This document shows, piece by piece, positions 43,500-50,791 of a stretch of DNA of 64,000 bases. The DNA is taken from contig NZ_CAMLHC010000033.1 in the NCBI RefSeq assembly GCF_946479755.1, forward strand, positions 19,750-83,749. Direction: 5' to 3'. The stretch comes from an uncultured Chitinophaga sp. (GTDB taxonomy: Bacteria > Bacteroidota > Bacteroidia > Chitinophagales > Chitinophagaceae). A program made the translations under genes and the position numbers. The notes below the pieces were generated by a model. That model did not search any database. It was not told where the DNA came from and saw only the letters and a program-made list of their open reading frames with translations. Positions within the stretch are counted from its first letter, which is position 1; the number at the start of each line of letters is the position of its first letter.

Positions 43500-44261
43500 A
43501 TGAGAAAAAAAATTGTTGCAGGTAACTGGAAGATGAACCTCACGCTGGCACAGGGCGAGCAATTGATCAACGACATTCTGCAGGCCGGCCTGAAACTGGG
43601 AGAAGGGCAGGAAGTAGTGGTAGCAACGCCTTTCCCGTATCTGACAAAGGCGAAGTCCCTGCTGAAAAACTACCCCGGCTTTTTCGTAGCGGCACAGAAC
43701 TGCGCCAGCGAAAAATCCGGCGCTTATACCGGCGAAGTTTCCGCAGAGATGCTGCAGTCAGTAGGCGTGGATTACGTGATCATCGGTCACTCTGAAAGAA
43801 GGGAATACTTCCAGGAAAGCAACGCGATACTGGCAAAGAAAATTGATCTGGCGCTGGCAGCCGGCATTAAGCCGATTTTCTGCTGTGGTGAGCCGCTGGA
43901 GGTGCGCCAGGCGGAAACGCAGAACGCATTTGTAGCCAAACAACTGGAAGAAAGCCTGTTCCACCTGACCGAAGAGCAGCTGAAAAATGTGGTGATCGCC
44001 TATGAGCCGATCTGGGCTATCGGTACCGGGCTGACTGCCAGCGCGGCACAGGCGCAGGACATGCACGCTTTCATCCGTTCACAGATCGCCAATAAATTTG
44101 GTCGTGAAGCAGCACTGCGCCTGACTATTCTCTACGGTGGCAGCGCCAAACCGGGCAATGCAGCGGAACTGTTCTCCAATCCCGATGTGGACGGCGGCCT
44201 GATTGGCGGCGCTTCCCTCGTGGCGAATGACTTCGTTGCTATTATCCAGCATTTGGGTTAG
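43500..44261 (+). CDS. tpiA: Triosephosphate isomerase
   Basis: TpiA interconverts dihydroxyacetone phosphate and glyceraldehyde 3-phosphate in glycolysis. The 253-aa barrel has all catalytic residues: K11 in GNWKMN, H97 in IIGHSERREYF and E169 in AYEPIWAIGTG (loop 6), plus the phosphate-binding LYGGSAKPGNAAEL and DGGLIGGASL. A terminator follows. Confidence 0.97.
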   Translation: MRKKIVAGNWKMNLTLAQGEQLINDILQAGLKLGEGQEVVVATPFPYLTKAKSLLKNYPGFFVAAQNCASEKSGAYTGEVSAEMLQSVGVDYVIIGHSERREYFQESNAILAKKIDLALAAGIKPIFCCGEPLEVRQAETQNAFVAKQLEESLFHLTEEQLKNVVIAYEPIWAIGTGLTASAAQAQDMHAFIRSQIANKFGREAALRLTILYGGSAKPGNAAELFSNPDVDGGLIGGASLVANDFVAIIQHLG

Positions 44262-44287
44262 TATTTTTTAGCAAAATAAAAAACGGT

Positions 44288-44320
44288 GCAGGGATAAGCT
44301 GAAAGGCTTATCCCTGCTTT
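44288..44320 (+). terminator. Intrinsic terminator after tpiA
   Basis: GCAGGGATAAGC and GCTTATCCCTGC form a perfect 12-bp stem around TGAAAG, followed by TTTGTTT. Confidence 0.9.
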
Positions 44321-44352
44321 GTTTAACGCTTTTTAGATGATAAACTGCGTAA

Positions 44353-44377
44353 TTTTTTAGTATAAAATGCTAAAAAA
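44353..44377. promoter_or_regulatory. Operator-like inverted repeat TTTTTTAG-N9-CTAAAAAA
   Basis: Perfect 8-bp arms with a 9-bp spacer lie about 70 bp upstream of the 2H-phosphoesterase-like gene and 24 bp upstream of a TATATTCG -7-like element (44401-44408). It may bind a regulator, but AT-rich DNA makes chance matches more likely. Confidence 0.35.
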
Positions 44378-44446
44378 GTTAGTATTTCCGAAAAAGGTTG
44401 TATATTCGTATTGTCATTCTAACAGTCAGTGTTAAAATATCAGGTT

Positions 44447-45043
44447 ATGAATACGAATTATGAAACTTCGGAAGCGTTATTTGATTATTTGCTGGTAGTG
44501 AATCCGGATGTAGTGGTAGCGAAAGATGTAAACCGTATACGGCAGTTTATCGCAACATCCCTTGAAGATGCTGCGAGCATTACCTCACCGGTATACATTC
44601 CCTTATTCAGGTCCGAGTTTCCGGCGCGTTTTGAAAGTGACTTTATAGACATGGTGGAAGAAGTAGCCAAGCGTCAGTCCGGTTTTGCGATTTATACGTC
44701 ACGGCTGGAGGCGGTAAGGCATGCGGACGGCCGGCAAAGCATCTGTGTGAATGTAGCCAATCCAAAGCCGCTGGTAGAGCTGCACAAGAGCATCATGCAG
44801 TGTTTTGATCTCAAACCGCAGGCGTTTAAGCCAGGTATGACGATCGCGCGCGGGCTCGACGAGGTGGCGGTGGGCAAGGTATTGCCGGCGTTAACGCAGC
44901 GGTTGTTCGTACGGAGCTTTAACTGCCATTGTTTTACCCTGCTGAAGCGGCCGGTAACAGGTGGTAAATATCAGCGCGTGCGGGATATCGTGTTCGGGGA
45001 CATTGAGCACATGACAGGATCTTTGTTCAATTATGCTGCTTAA
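44447..45043 (+). CDS. 2'-5' RNA ligase-like (2H phosphoesterase) protein with degenerate motif
   Basis: The 198-aa protein resembles the Bacteroidota 2'-5' RNA ligase family: FDYLLVVNPDVVVAKDVNRIRQFI at the start and NCHCFTLLKRP near 165-175, where the second HxT motif should be. The first H-x-T/S position (SPVYIPLFRSEF) lacks the His, and the second has an extra residue between His and Thr. Cyclic phosphodiesterase activity is thus doubtful. It is monocistronic, with an inverted repeat upstream and long non-coding DNA downstream. Confidence 0.55.
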   Translation: MNTNYETSEALFDYLLVVNPDVVVAKDVNRIRQFIATSLEDAASITSPVYIPLFRSEFPARFESDFIDMVEEVAKRQSGFAIYTSRLEAVRHADGRQSICVNVANPKPLVELHKSIMQCFDLKPQAFKPGMTIARGLDEVAVGKVLPALTQRLFVRSFNCHCFTLLKRPVTGGKYQRVRDIVFGDIEHMTGSLFNYAA

Positions 45044-45592
45044 GCAGTGCAAACTTTTATAAATCATTGTCTGAATCGGGAAGAGCCGGATTGGAGATGC
45101 ATTGGATGGAAATTGAACGGACTGTATCATAAATGCCCGCAGTGGTAAGACTTGCAGGCTATTATTTTGTGACCCCTGTTTCTTCAGTTTTCATCTGTAG
45201 TTTGTTTCCCTCAAGTTAACCATTCTCAGTCTTTCCTTCAAGGTGTGGCGGCTGTCATGGCATGTTCCGGTGAAGCCGGTAAGCGGTAATGACCATACAT
45301 CTGTTGGCGGAAGTCCGGCTGTTTTACGGACGATAACATCTCTTCGCTGATGAGATATCTGTTCGCCGATAATGGCGTCTCGCAGATACTATGTCATGCA
45401 GATGATAGGACTGCCTTGCAAATGCCAGGTGTTGCCTGGCAAATGGTAAGTACTACTGCCGGAAGAAAACCTATTTCAGCGCCCCGGGATTAATCGTTAC
45501 ATTCGTTTGACCATCAACCTATATGGCCAATGGATCGTACTGTCCGTATTCATCCTGATTCAGACACTTTTGAGATAACCATGGACATCATT
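45044..45592. other. 549-bp stretch without a recognisable gene
   Basis: No open frame with coding character. It contains a hairpin AATGCCAGG-TGTTG-CCTGGCAAAT (45421-45444) and, at 45345-45390, three loosely repeated TCGCNGAT motifs. It could be a decayed gene or an unrecognised RNA; I cannot tell which. Confidence 0.5.
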
Positions 45593-45877
45593 ATGACAAC
45601 CAAATCAATCGTACACAAAGAGATCATCGTGAGGGGCCGCGTGCAGGGAGTAGGCTACCGGGCTAATGCAAAACACATAGCAGACTTGCTGGGAGTACAG
45701 GGACAGATCAAAAACATGCCCGACAAAGCCGTGTGGATTCTGGCCGAAGCGGAAGAACCGGTGATGGAACAGTTTCTCTCGTGGTGCCGGAAAGGCCCTG
45801 CCATGGCTAAAGTAACGGAAATGGAAATCAGCGTGGGGCCTGTGCAGCAGGTGTCTGGATTTACCATTCTTCATTAA
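45593..45877 (+). CDS. acyP: Acylphosphatase
   Basis: A small cytosolic enzyme that hydrolyses acyl phosphates. The 94-aa product has the family signature GRVQGVGYRANA with the catalytic Arg in VGYR. The second conserved stretch GxVxNxxD appears as GQIKNMPDKAVWILAEAEE, where the usual Asn is retained and Gly-Thr/Asp positions vary. The length fits ATG 45593. ATGs at 45581 and 45530 are also in frame, but the added residues are not conserved. Confidence 0.9.
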   Translation: MTTKSIVHKEIIVRGRVQGVGYRANAKHIADLLGVQGQIKNMPDKAVWILAEAEEPVMEQFLSWCRKGPAMAKVTEMEISVGPVQQVSGFTILH

Positions 45878-45886
45878 CTGCTGCGG

Positions 45887-46012
45887 TACAACGCAGCATT
45901 GTACAGCATATCACAACGCAGCACAACACAACTTAACGCAGCACAATACTGTACAGCACTATACAGGATAACACAACAAACACAACAAACACAACAAACG
46001 CAACACATCCAC
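45887..46012. repeat. A/C-rich low-complexity DNA with 9-bp tandem units
   Basis: Three loose copies of ACGCAGCA (45891, 45915, 45936 region) are followed by three perfect 9-bp units CACAACAAA (45972-45998) and a degenerate one. The plus strand is strikingly poor in G and T in this part. It lies between acyP and a stem-loop GGACTACCGC / GCGGTAGTCC (46086-46117). Confidence 0.8.
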
Positions 46013-46126
46013 ATAGCATTACAGTTGCTATCCTTCTATATAAACCTGGTTAGATAACAGGTTCTGGTGTTCCTTTCCTATGCCCGGACTACCGCTTTCC
46101 CTATTGTGCGGTAGTCCTGAAATAAA

Positions 46127-46192
46127 GAAAAGCGCAAAGAATACGACGGGCCGCTGATGCAACTCCAGCCGTATCATTCTTTGCGCTTTTTC
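46127..46192 (-). terminator. Long-stem terminator after the BlaR1-like gene
   Basis: On the minus strand AAAAAGCGCAAAGAATGATACGG pairs, with small bulges, with CCGTCGTATTCTTTGCGCTTTT (each arm about 20 bp), followed by CTTTATTT. It lies 40 bp past the stop. Confidence 0.8.
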
Positions 46193-46231
46193 TATGATGA
46201 AGAACGAACGTTGGGCTTCTGTAAAGAAGGA

Positions 46232-48409
46232 TTAATCTTCGATATTGATGTTCAGATTGCCGGGTTCTGCCTGCCGGATGTAAGTCCGTTTGTTTTTCAG
46301 GTAGGAACCGTATTTCTCAGCAACGCTGTCAGATTGTTTAACACCATTGATGAACAGGCCGTTGGTATTCTTTTCAATGGTAAAGGCCTGTTGATTGTCT
46401 ATCAGTTTATCCGCTGCCATTTTATCGATCATTTCGCGGTATTTCTGCGAAGTGGTATTGGCTTTTTCACGGGCAACTTCTGCGTTCCTGCGGGCTTTGT
46501 CAGCTTCGTGGCGGGCATCTTCTGTCTGGCGGAACATTTGTTCCCGCTGCTCGTCCATGTGCTGTTGCCGTTGTCTTTGACGGGACAGGGAAGAATCGCG
46601 CATAGCGAAGAGTTGTTGCCTGTTGGCGGCCATGGACTCGTCCCGCATGCGGCTCATCTCTTTCAGCTGACGCGCCCTGTCGGCCTCCATTTTTTTCCGG
46701 TTAGCGTCCCATTCCTTGCGGAATTTTTCACTTTGTTTCCGGAAGTTTTTGCTGTTCTTTTTCCAGGCTTCATTATCAAAATCGAACTGGAAGTTCATGC
46801 TGCTTTTTATGTCTTGCTGCATCTGCGACCAGTCGATGCTTTTCAGTGCTTCTCTGGCTGCTTCCTGCGCTGCCTGTGCTTCCTGGGCGATCGCTTTCCA
46901 GTCCACCTTGTCTACTGCTGCCTGTGCTTCCGCCTGGATCCTTTTTACATCTACTTCTTTCAGCTGCTGCATGGCTTTTTCCACGCTCTGCTGCGCTTGT
47001 TGCAGTTGTTTTCTGACGGCGGCTTCGGACTGGCGTGTCCGGCCTTTAGGAACGCTGTCCCAGATGGGAGCGATGGGGGCCATAGGGGCTGTCGGCGCCA
47101 GTGGGTACACCACCTGTCCGTTACTGTTCATCACGATCACGTTCTGTGGTGTTTGTATGTTGGCCGGGATGGGAGGCACGGGAGCTTCCGGCGCTGCAGG
47201 CGGTGGTTCGGGAGCTTCCGGAAGTTCGTCTGCTGCCGGTGGAGCAGGAGGTGTTTCCTGTGGTGTTGGTGGTGCCGGTGGCGGAGCGGGAGGAGAGGGC
47301 GGCATCGGCATCGCGGGGATGCTGGTGTCGGCAGCTGTGGCAGCTTCCGGAAGTTTGGTGCCGGCGTCTTTCCCCCTGGCGGGATTGAGCCAGGCAATAG
47401 ATACCAGGGCCGTAGCGATGATGAGGACTGCTAATAATTTCTGACTATAGTTAAGATGTTTTGTTTTCATCTCCATAATTCTTTTGATGCGGTGAAACAG
47501 ATGTTGTTTGTCATCTGCAGCAGCCATGGCCAGCGGGTTGGAAGTTAACCGGTACGTTTCCAACGCCATCAGCGCTTTGGCATAATGCAGGGGTTGGACG
47601 GTGCCTGCAATGACGAGGTCGTCGCAACAGTGTTCCCTTTCCTGGCGGATGATACGGGAAATCAGCCAGACGAAAGGATTGAAGAAGAGAATGGTTTCAA
47701 CGATTGATTGGAAGATATTTAACAGATAATCATTGCGTTTTACGTGCGCCAGCTCGTGCAGCAGGATGGCTTCCAGCTGTTCTTCCGACAGGTTGTTGAC
47801 CATGGCGACAGGCAGCAGGATCACCGGCTTCAGAAATCCCAGCATGACCGGTACCTGGATGTAACGGGAAACCAGCAGTTTCACCGGGCGGGATAACTTC
47901 AGTCTGCCCATCAGCCGCTGCAGGTGTTTTTCCCAGATTTCTCCCATCGGCTCTACCATGCTGGTACGGATATGATGTAGCTGTACCAGGTCGGAGGAGA
48001 GTTTGATGGTCATGAGTAACATGCCGAAGAGGTATAAAGTGACCAGTACCGGAAAACATTGTTCCAGGCTGGGAAACAGCGTTACCATTTTCAGCTGGCC
48101 GGTATAGGGCGCCGCCGGCTGCGCCGCCAGGGCGGCCATATCCGCTGCGTTGGCAGGAGCATATTGTACCAGCAGCTGGTTGGCTGCTGAAATGGTCTGC
48201 CATTGCTGGTAAAAAGTGATCAGAAACCAGGTGAATATGCCGGAAAGCGCGAAAAACGACAGGTTGTACTTAATACGGGCGCTGGCCATGGGCCACAGTT
48301 TCAGCACTACCCTCAGGCAGGCATATACGAAAAAGGCTTGCCATAACGCATGCAGTATGCTCCAGCCAAGCGCACGTACCAGATCGCCGGTGATAGGTAA
48401 TAAGTTCAT
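46232..48409 (-). CDS. M56-family (BlaR1/MecR1-like) membrane metallopeptidase with non-penicillin-binding C-terminus
   Basis: A 725-aa inner-membrane protein. The N-terminal half is BlaR1-like, with spans near 12-38, 48-68, 118-136 and 322-341, zinc motif HELAH (218-222) and REREHCCDD (256-264) supplying the third ligand. In BlaR1 systems such a protease inactivates the BlaI repressor on signal. Beyond the fourth span there is no penicillin-binding domain. Instead come a proline-rich linker (about 364-415, many PP and APP), a highly charged Gln/Arg/Glu coiled coil (about 460-660) and a small end domain. It follows blaI by 18 bp. Confidence 0.88.
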   Translation of the reverse strand: MNLLPITGDLVRALGWSILHALWQAFFVYACLRVVLKLWPMASARIKYNLSFFALSGIFTWFLITFYQQWQTISAANQLLVQYAPANAADMAALAAQPAAPYTGQLKMVTLFPSLEQCFPVLVTLYLFGMLLMTIKLSSDLVQLHHIRTSMVEPMGEIWEKHLQRLMGRLKLSRPVKLLVSRYIQVPVMLGFLKPVILLPVAMVNNLSEEQLEAILLHELAHVKRNDYLLNIFQSIVETILFFNPFVWLISRIIRQEREHCCDDLVIAGTVQPLHYAKALMALETYRLTSNPLAMAAADDKQHLFHRIKRIMEMKTKHLNYSQKLLAVLIIATALVSIAWLNPARGKDAGTKLPEAATAADTSIPAMPMPPSPPAPPPAPPTPQETPPAPPAADELPEAPEPPPAAPEAPVPPIPANIQTPQNVIVMNSNGQVVYPLAPTAPMAPIAPIWDSVPKGRTRQSEAAVRKQLQQAQQSVEKAMQQLKEVDVKRIQAEAQAAVDKVDWKAIAQEAQAAQEAAREALKSIDWSQMQQDIKSSMNFQFDFDNEAWKKNSKNFRKQSEKFRKEWDANRKKMEADRARQLKEMSRMRDESMAANRQQLFAMRDSSLSRQRQRQQHMDEQREQMFRQTEDARHEADKARRNAEVAREKANTTSQKYREMIDKMAADKLIDNQQAFTIEKNTNGLFINGVKQSDSVAEKYGSYLKNKRTYIRQAEPGNLNINIED

Positions 48410-48427
48410 AGTAGCTGTTTTACCGTT

Positions 48428-48817
48428 TTATCGCTTTTGTTGTTTTTCTATTTCCGCCAGGTATTCCCTTATTTTTTCCAGTTCCGCGTCGGAGGAACGG
48501 TGCTGTCCCAGCGCCTGCATTACCAGACTGCTGGCCGATCCGCCAAAGACGGTGTCTATCATTTTATTTAACAGCTGCTGCCGGGTTTTTTCCTGGGAAA
48601 CAGCCGCTTTATACACATGTGTTTTACTGCTGGTGTCACGCTCCAGCAGCTCCTTGTCATGCATGATCTGCATCAGCTTCAGTGTGGTGGTATAGCCGGC
48701 ATCTTTTGTGGCAGACAGGATGTCGTGCACCTCCCGTACGGTGCAGGGGCCTTTCTCCCAAAGGATGCTCAGTATTTCCAGTTCACTTTCTGTTGGCTTT
48801 ATTTGTTTCACAGTCAC
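48428..48817 (-). CDS. BlaI/MecI/CopY-family transcriptional repressor
   Basis: The 129-aa winged-helix repressor has KPTESELEILSILWEKGPCTVREVHDIL (recognition helix region), AGYTTTLKLMQIMHDKELLERD, and a C-terminal dimerisation part where LVMQALGQH lies. The BlaI cleavage region Asn-Phe of the classical protein is not obvious. The start is GTG at 48817 (a second GTG is two codons on); there is no ATG nearby. Upstream are two identical-form palindromes over the transcription start, indicating autoregulation of blaI and the protease gene. Confidence 0.9.
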   Translation of the reverse strand: MTVKQIKPTESELEILSILWEKGPCTVREVHDILSATKDAGYTTTLKLMQIMHDKELLERDTSSKTHVYKAAVSQEKTRQQLLNKMIDTVFGGSASSLVMQALGQHRSSDAELEKIREYLAEIEKQQKR

Positions 48818-48845
48818 GATGTTTTATCAAGGATGATTATTATTG

Positions 48846-48896
48846 TACGAATATCTTCGTAGCTAATGTACGATTGTTTTCGTAAATGCAAAATTA
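48846..48896 (-). promoter_or_regulatory. blaI promoter with twin operators TACGA-N6-TCGTA
   Basis: Two 16-bp palindromes of form TACGA-N6-TCGTA lie at 48846-48861 and 48869-48884, 23 bp centre to centre. On the minus strand a perfect -7 element TAATTTTG (48896-48889) is just upstream, so transcription would begin inside the first palindrome. The size and dyad form fit operators of the BlaI/MecI family. Confidence 0.75.
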
Positions 48897-48941
48897 ATTA
48901 TCCCGGAAATTGATAAAGTTGATAAAAAACGGATGAGCGGT

Positions 48942-49799
48942 TCAGCGGCCCCTTAACTGTTTAGTGGTCTGCCGGCTGCCGTCGGGGCTCCATCCCGGGG
49001 CGTCCAGCAAGTAGTGCCAGGCCTCGCGCAGAGAGCGTGCCCGCCGCAGGTCGCGCCAGATGTCCAGCCATTCATGGGTGGCAATACGGAAAGGATTATA
49101 GGTATGGATATTTTTGGTGAGCCCGTAAACCGGCCGCTGCTTTTCAGGGGTGAACGTGCCGAACAGGCGGTCCCAGATAATAAGCATCCCGCCATGGTTG
49201 CGGTCCAGGTAATCCAGGTCGGAACCATGATGCACCCGGTGATGGGAGGGCGTATTGAAGATAAATTCGATGGGCCGCGGTAGTTTGTTGATCACCTCTG
49301 TATGTATCCAGAACTGATAGATCAGGCTGATGGCCTGCATGCTCAATATCATCACCGGGTGGAATCCCGCGAGGGGCATCCATAGCCAGAACAGGAAAGT
49401 GCCGGTGAGGTTACCGGTCCAGGTTTGACGCAGCGCCGTAGCCAGCGTATATTTTTGGGATGAGTGATGAATAACGTGGGAAGCCCAGAAGAAGCGGACG
49501 CTATGACTGCTGCGGTGGAACCAGTAGTAACTGAAGTCATCTGCAAAAAAACACAGTACCCACGCCCACCAGGTGAAGCCGAGAGTAAAGAGCCGGTACT
49601 GATAAACAAAGAGATAAATGCCGAGGATAACGCCTTTGGTAAACAGGCCGATGAAAACGTTGCCCAGTCCCATGGCAATGCTGCTGAGGGCGTCTTTGGG
49701 TTCGTAGAGGTGGCGGTGGTCTATCGTGGTAATGATGATCTCCAGCAGTATCAACAGCACAAAGCCGGGAATGGCGTACATGATCAGGTTAGGAGGCAT
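48942..49799 (-). CDS. Sterol desaturase/fatty acid hydroxylase-family membrane protein
   Basis: A 285-aa membrane protein with several hydrophobic spans (about 5-24, 42-66, 74-90, 130-155). It carries the eight-histidine di-iron pattern of this superfamily: HRSSH (about 95-99), HVIHHSS (about 108-114) and HHRVHHG (about 186-192), plus HTEV. Members hydroxylate or desaturate lipids; the substrate here is unknown. It is transcribed on the same strand as the DUF4249 gene behind it but is separated by an inverted-repeat region. Confidence 0.88.
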   Translation of the reverse strand: MPPNLIMYAIPGFVLLILLEIIITTIDHRHLYEPKDALSSIAMGLGNVFIGLFTKGVILGIYLFVYQYRLFTLGFTWWAWVLCFFADDFSYYWFHRSSHSVRFFWASHVIHHSSQKYTLATALRQTWTGNLTGTFLFWLWMPLAGFHPVMILSMQAISLIYQFWIHTEVINKLPRPIEFIFNTPSHHRVHHGSDLDYLDRNHGGMLIIWDRLFGTFTPEKQRPVYGLTKNIHTYNPFRIATHEWLDIWRDLRRARSLREAWHYLLDAPGWSPDGSRQTTKQLRGR

Positions 49800-49809
49800 A
49801 AAAAAGAAA

Positions 49810-49890
49810 TTTGGCTATCCAGGTATTTGGTTATTTAATATACGATTTTTTGATCGTCTTTAAATCACCCGATACCGGAATAGCCAAAAT
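49810..49890. repeat. Inverted repeat with TTTGGCTAT arms, probable terminator
   Basis: TTTGGCTATCCAGGTAT (49810-49826) pairs imperfectly with ATACCGGAATAGCCAAA (49872-49888). The loop holds a second small stem, ACGAT/ATCGT, around a T run. It follows the DUF4249 gene stop on the minus strand by 17 bp. The units recall the CTAAATNN repeats at 24215 and 61674. Confidence 0.6.
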
Positions 49891-49906
49891 AAACCTGTTA
49901 TATCCC

Positions 49907-50770
49907 TTATTTCACCAGTTTCTCCGCCCTGCCGACAGCAGAGGCGCCAAACCAGCCCAGGATCCGGATCTGTCCGGAAGGAGTGGTATTATCCACGTTC
50001 GATTTTACGTTTTCCAGCACTTTGGCAAACAGCCCGCCGGCGTTCACCTGGTTGTCTACCTGTGTCAGGAAGTCATGTGTGCGGCGGGTGACAGACCGCA
50101 GCTTAACGATCACTTTTTCGTTTTGCTGGAACGGCTTGTCGTAATCGGTGATGCTTTCAGCGATGGGCAGGATGAAAGTGGCGCCGTCGGATACGCCTTC
50201 ATCATAGGAGCCGTCTATGGAGAAAGCATCCTCCAGGCGGCGGGTGGTGTCGGTACGGTAAGAGCGGATCCAGTAGTAGTCCACCGCGCCGCCTTCAATG
50301 TCTTTGGCGTGCATGGTGGCATAATAACCTTCCTTCCCTGAAAGAGATTCTTCCTTGGTCTTGAATTTCAGGGTGATGGAATCCACCGGCGGCACTCTCT
50401 TAATGGTATCATACGCTTCAAAGATCTCTCCCTTGTACTTAACATGCAGTTTGTAAGCATGGCCCACAATGCCGATCGGGTTGTTGGTGGCGTCGTAGCT
50501 GTAGGCGTTCTGTTTAAACGCGAACGGGTAGGATTTACCGTTGGTCAGATCGTACAGCGTGATGGTAGCATCGTCGATAATGGGCGCCGGGTTATTGTTC
50601 GTAAAAGGCACCGACATGGTGAACTTGATCGTCTGCGGGCCCGCCTCCGTGGTGATCCAGGCGTCGAGCACAGGGTAGGATTTACCCGGGGCCACGTCCA
50701 GATCTATTTTATCCTCGCAGGCAGTAAGCGCTGCTAACGCTGATATGATGAATAATGACAGTTTTTTCAT
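49907..50770 (-). CDS. DUF4249-family lipoprotein, partner of the TonB receptor
   Basis: The 287-aa product has a signal with lipobox LTAC (Cys18) and starts its mature part EDKIDLDVAPGKSYPVLDAWITTEAGP, in outline, the DUF4249 entry. GPQTIKFTMSVPFTNN, a GIVGHAYKLHVKYKGEIFEA strand pair and RVPPVDSITLKFK follow. It starts 21 bp after the TonB-dependent receptor gene and is surely co-transcribed, so it is probably the receptor's surface-exposed partner, by analogy with other receptor/lipoprotein pairs. The ligand is unknown. Confidence 0.88.
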   Translation of the reverse strand: MKKLSLFIISALAALTACEDKIDLDVAPGKSYPVLDAWITTEAGPQTIKFTMSVPFTNNNPAPIIDDATITLYDLTNGKSYPFAFKQNAYSYDATNNPIGIVGHAYKLHVKYKGEIFEAYDTIKRVPPVDSITLKFKTKEESLSGKEGYYATMHAKDIEGGAVDYYWIRSYRTDTTRRLEDAFSIDGSYDEGVSDGATFILPIAESITDYDKPFQQNEKVIVKLRSVTRRTHDFLTQVDNQVNAGGLFAKVLENVKSNVDNTTPSGQIRILGWFGASAVGRAEKLVK

Positions 50771-50791
50771 GTAATTTCTTTTTTAGACAGA

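Noticed and set aside
46086..46117. Perfect 10-bp hairpin GGACTACCGC / GCGGTAGTCC as a terminator
   Set aside because: Neither side carries a T run; the neighbouring long-stem structure at 46127-46192 is the better terminator, so this stays an unexplained stem-loop.
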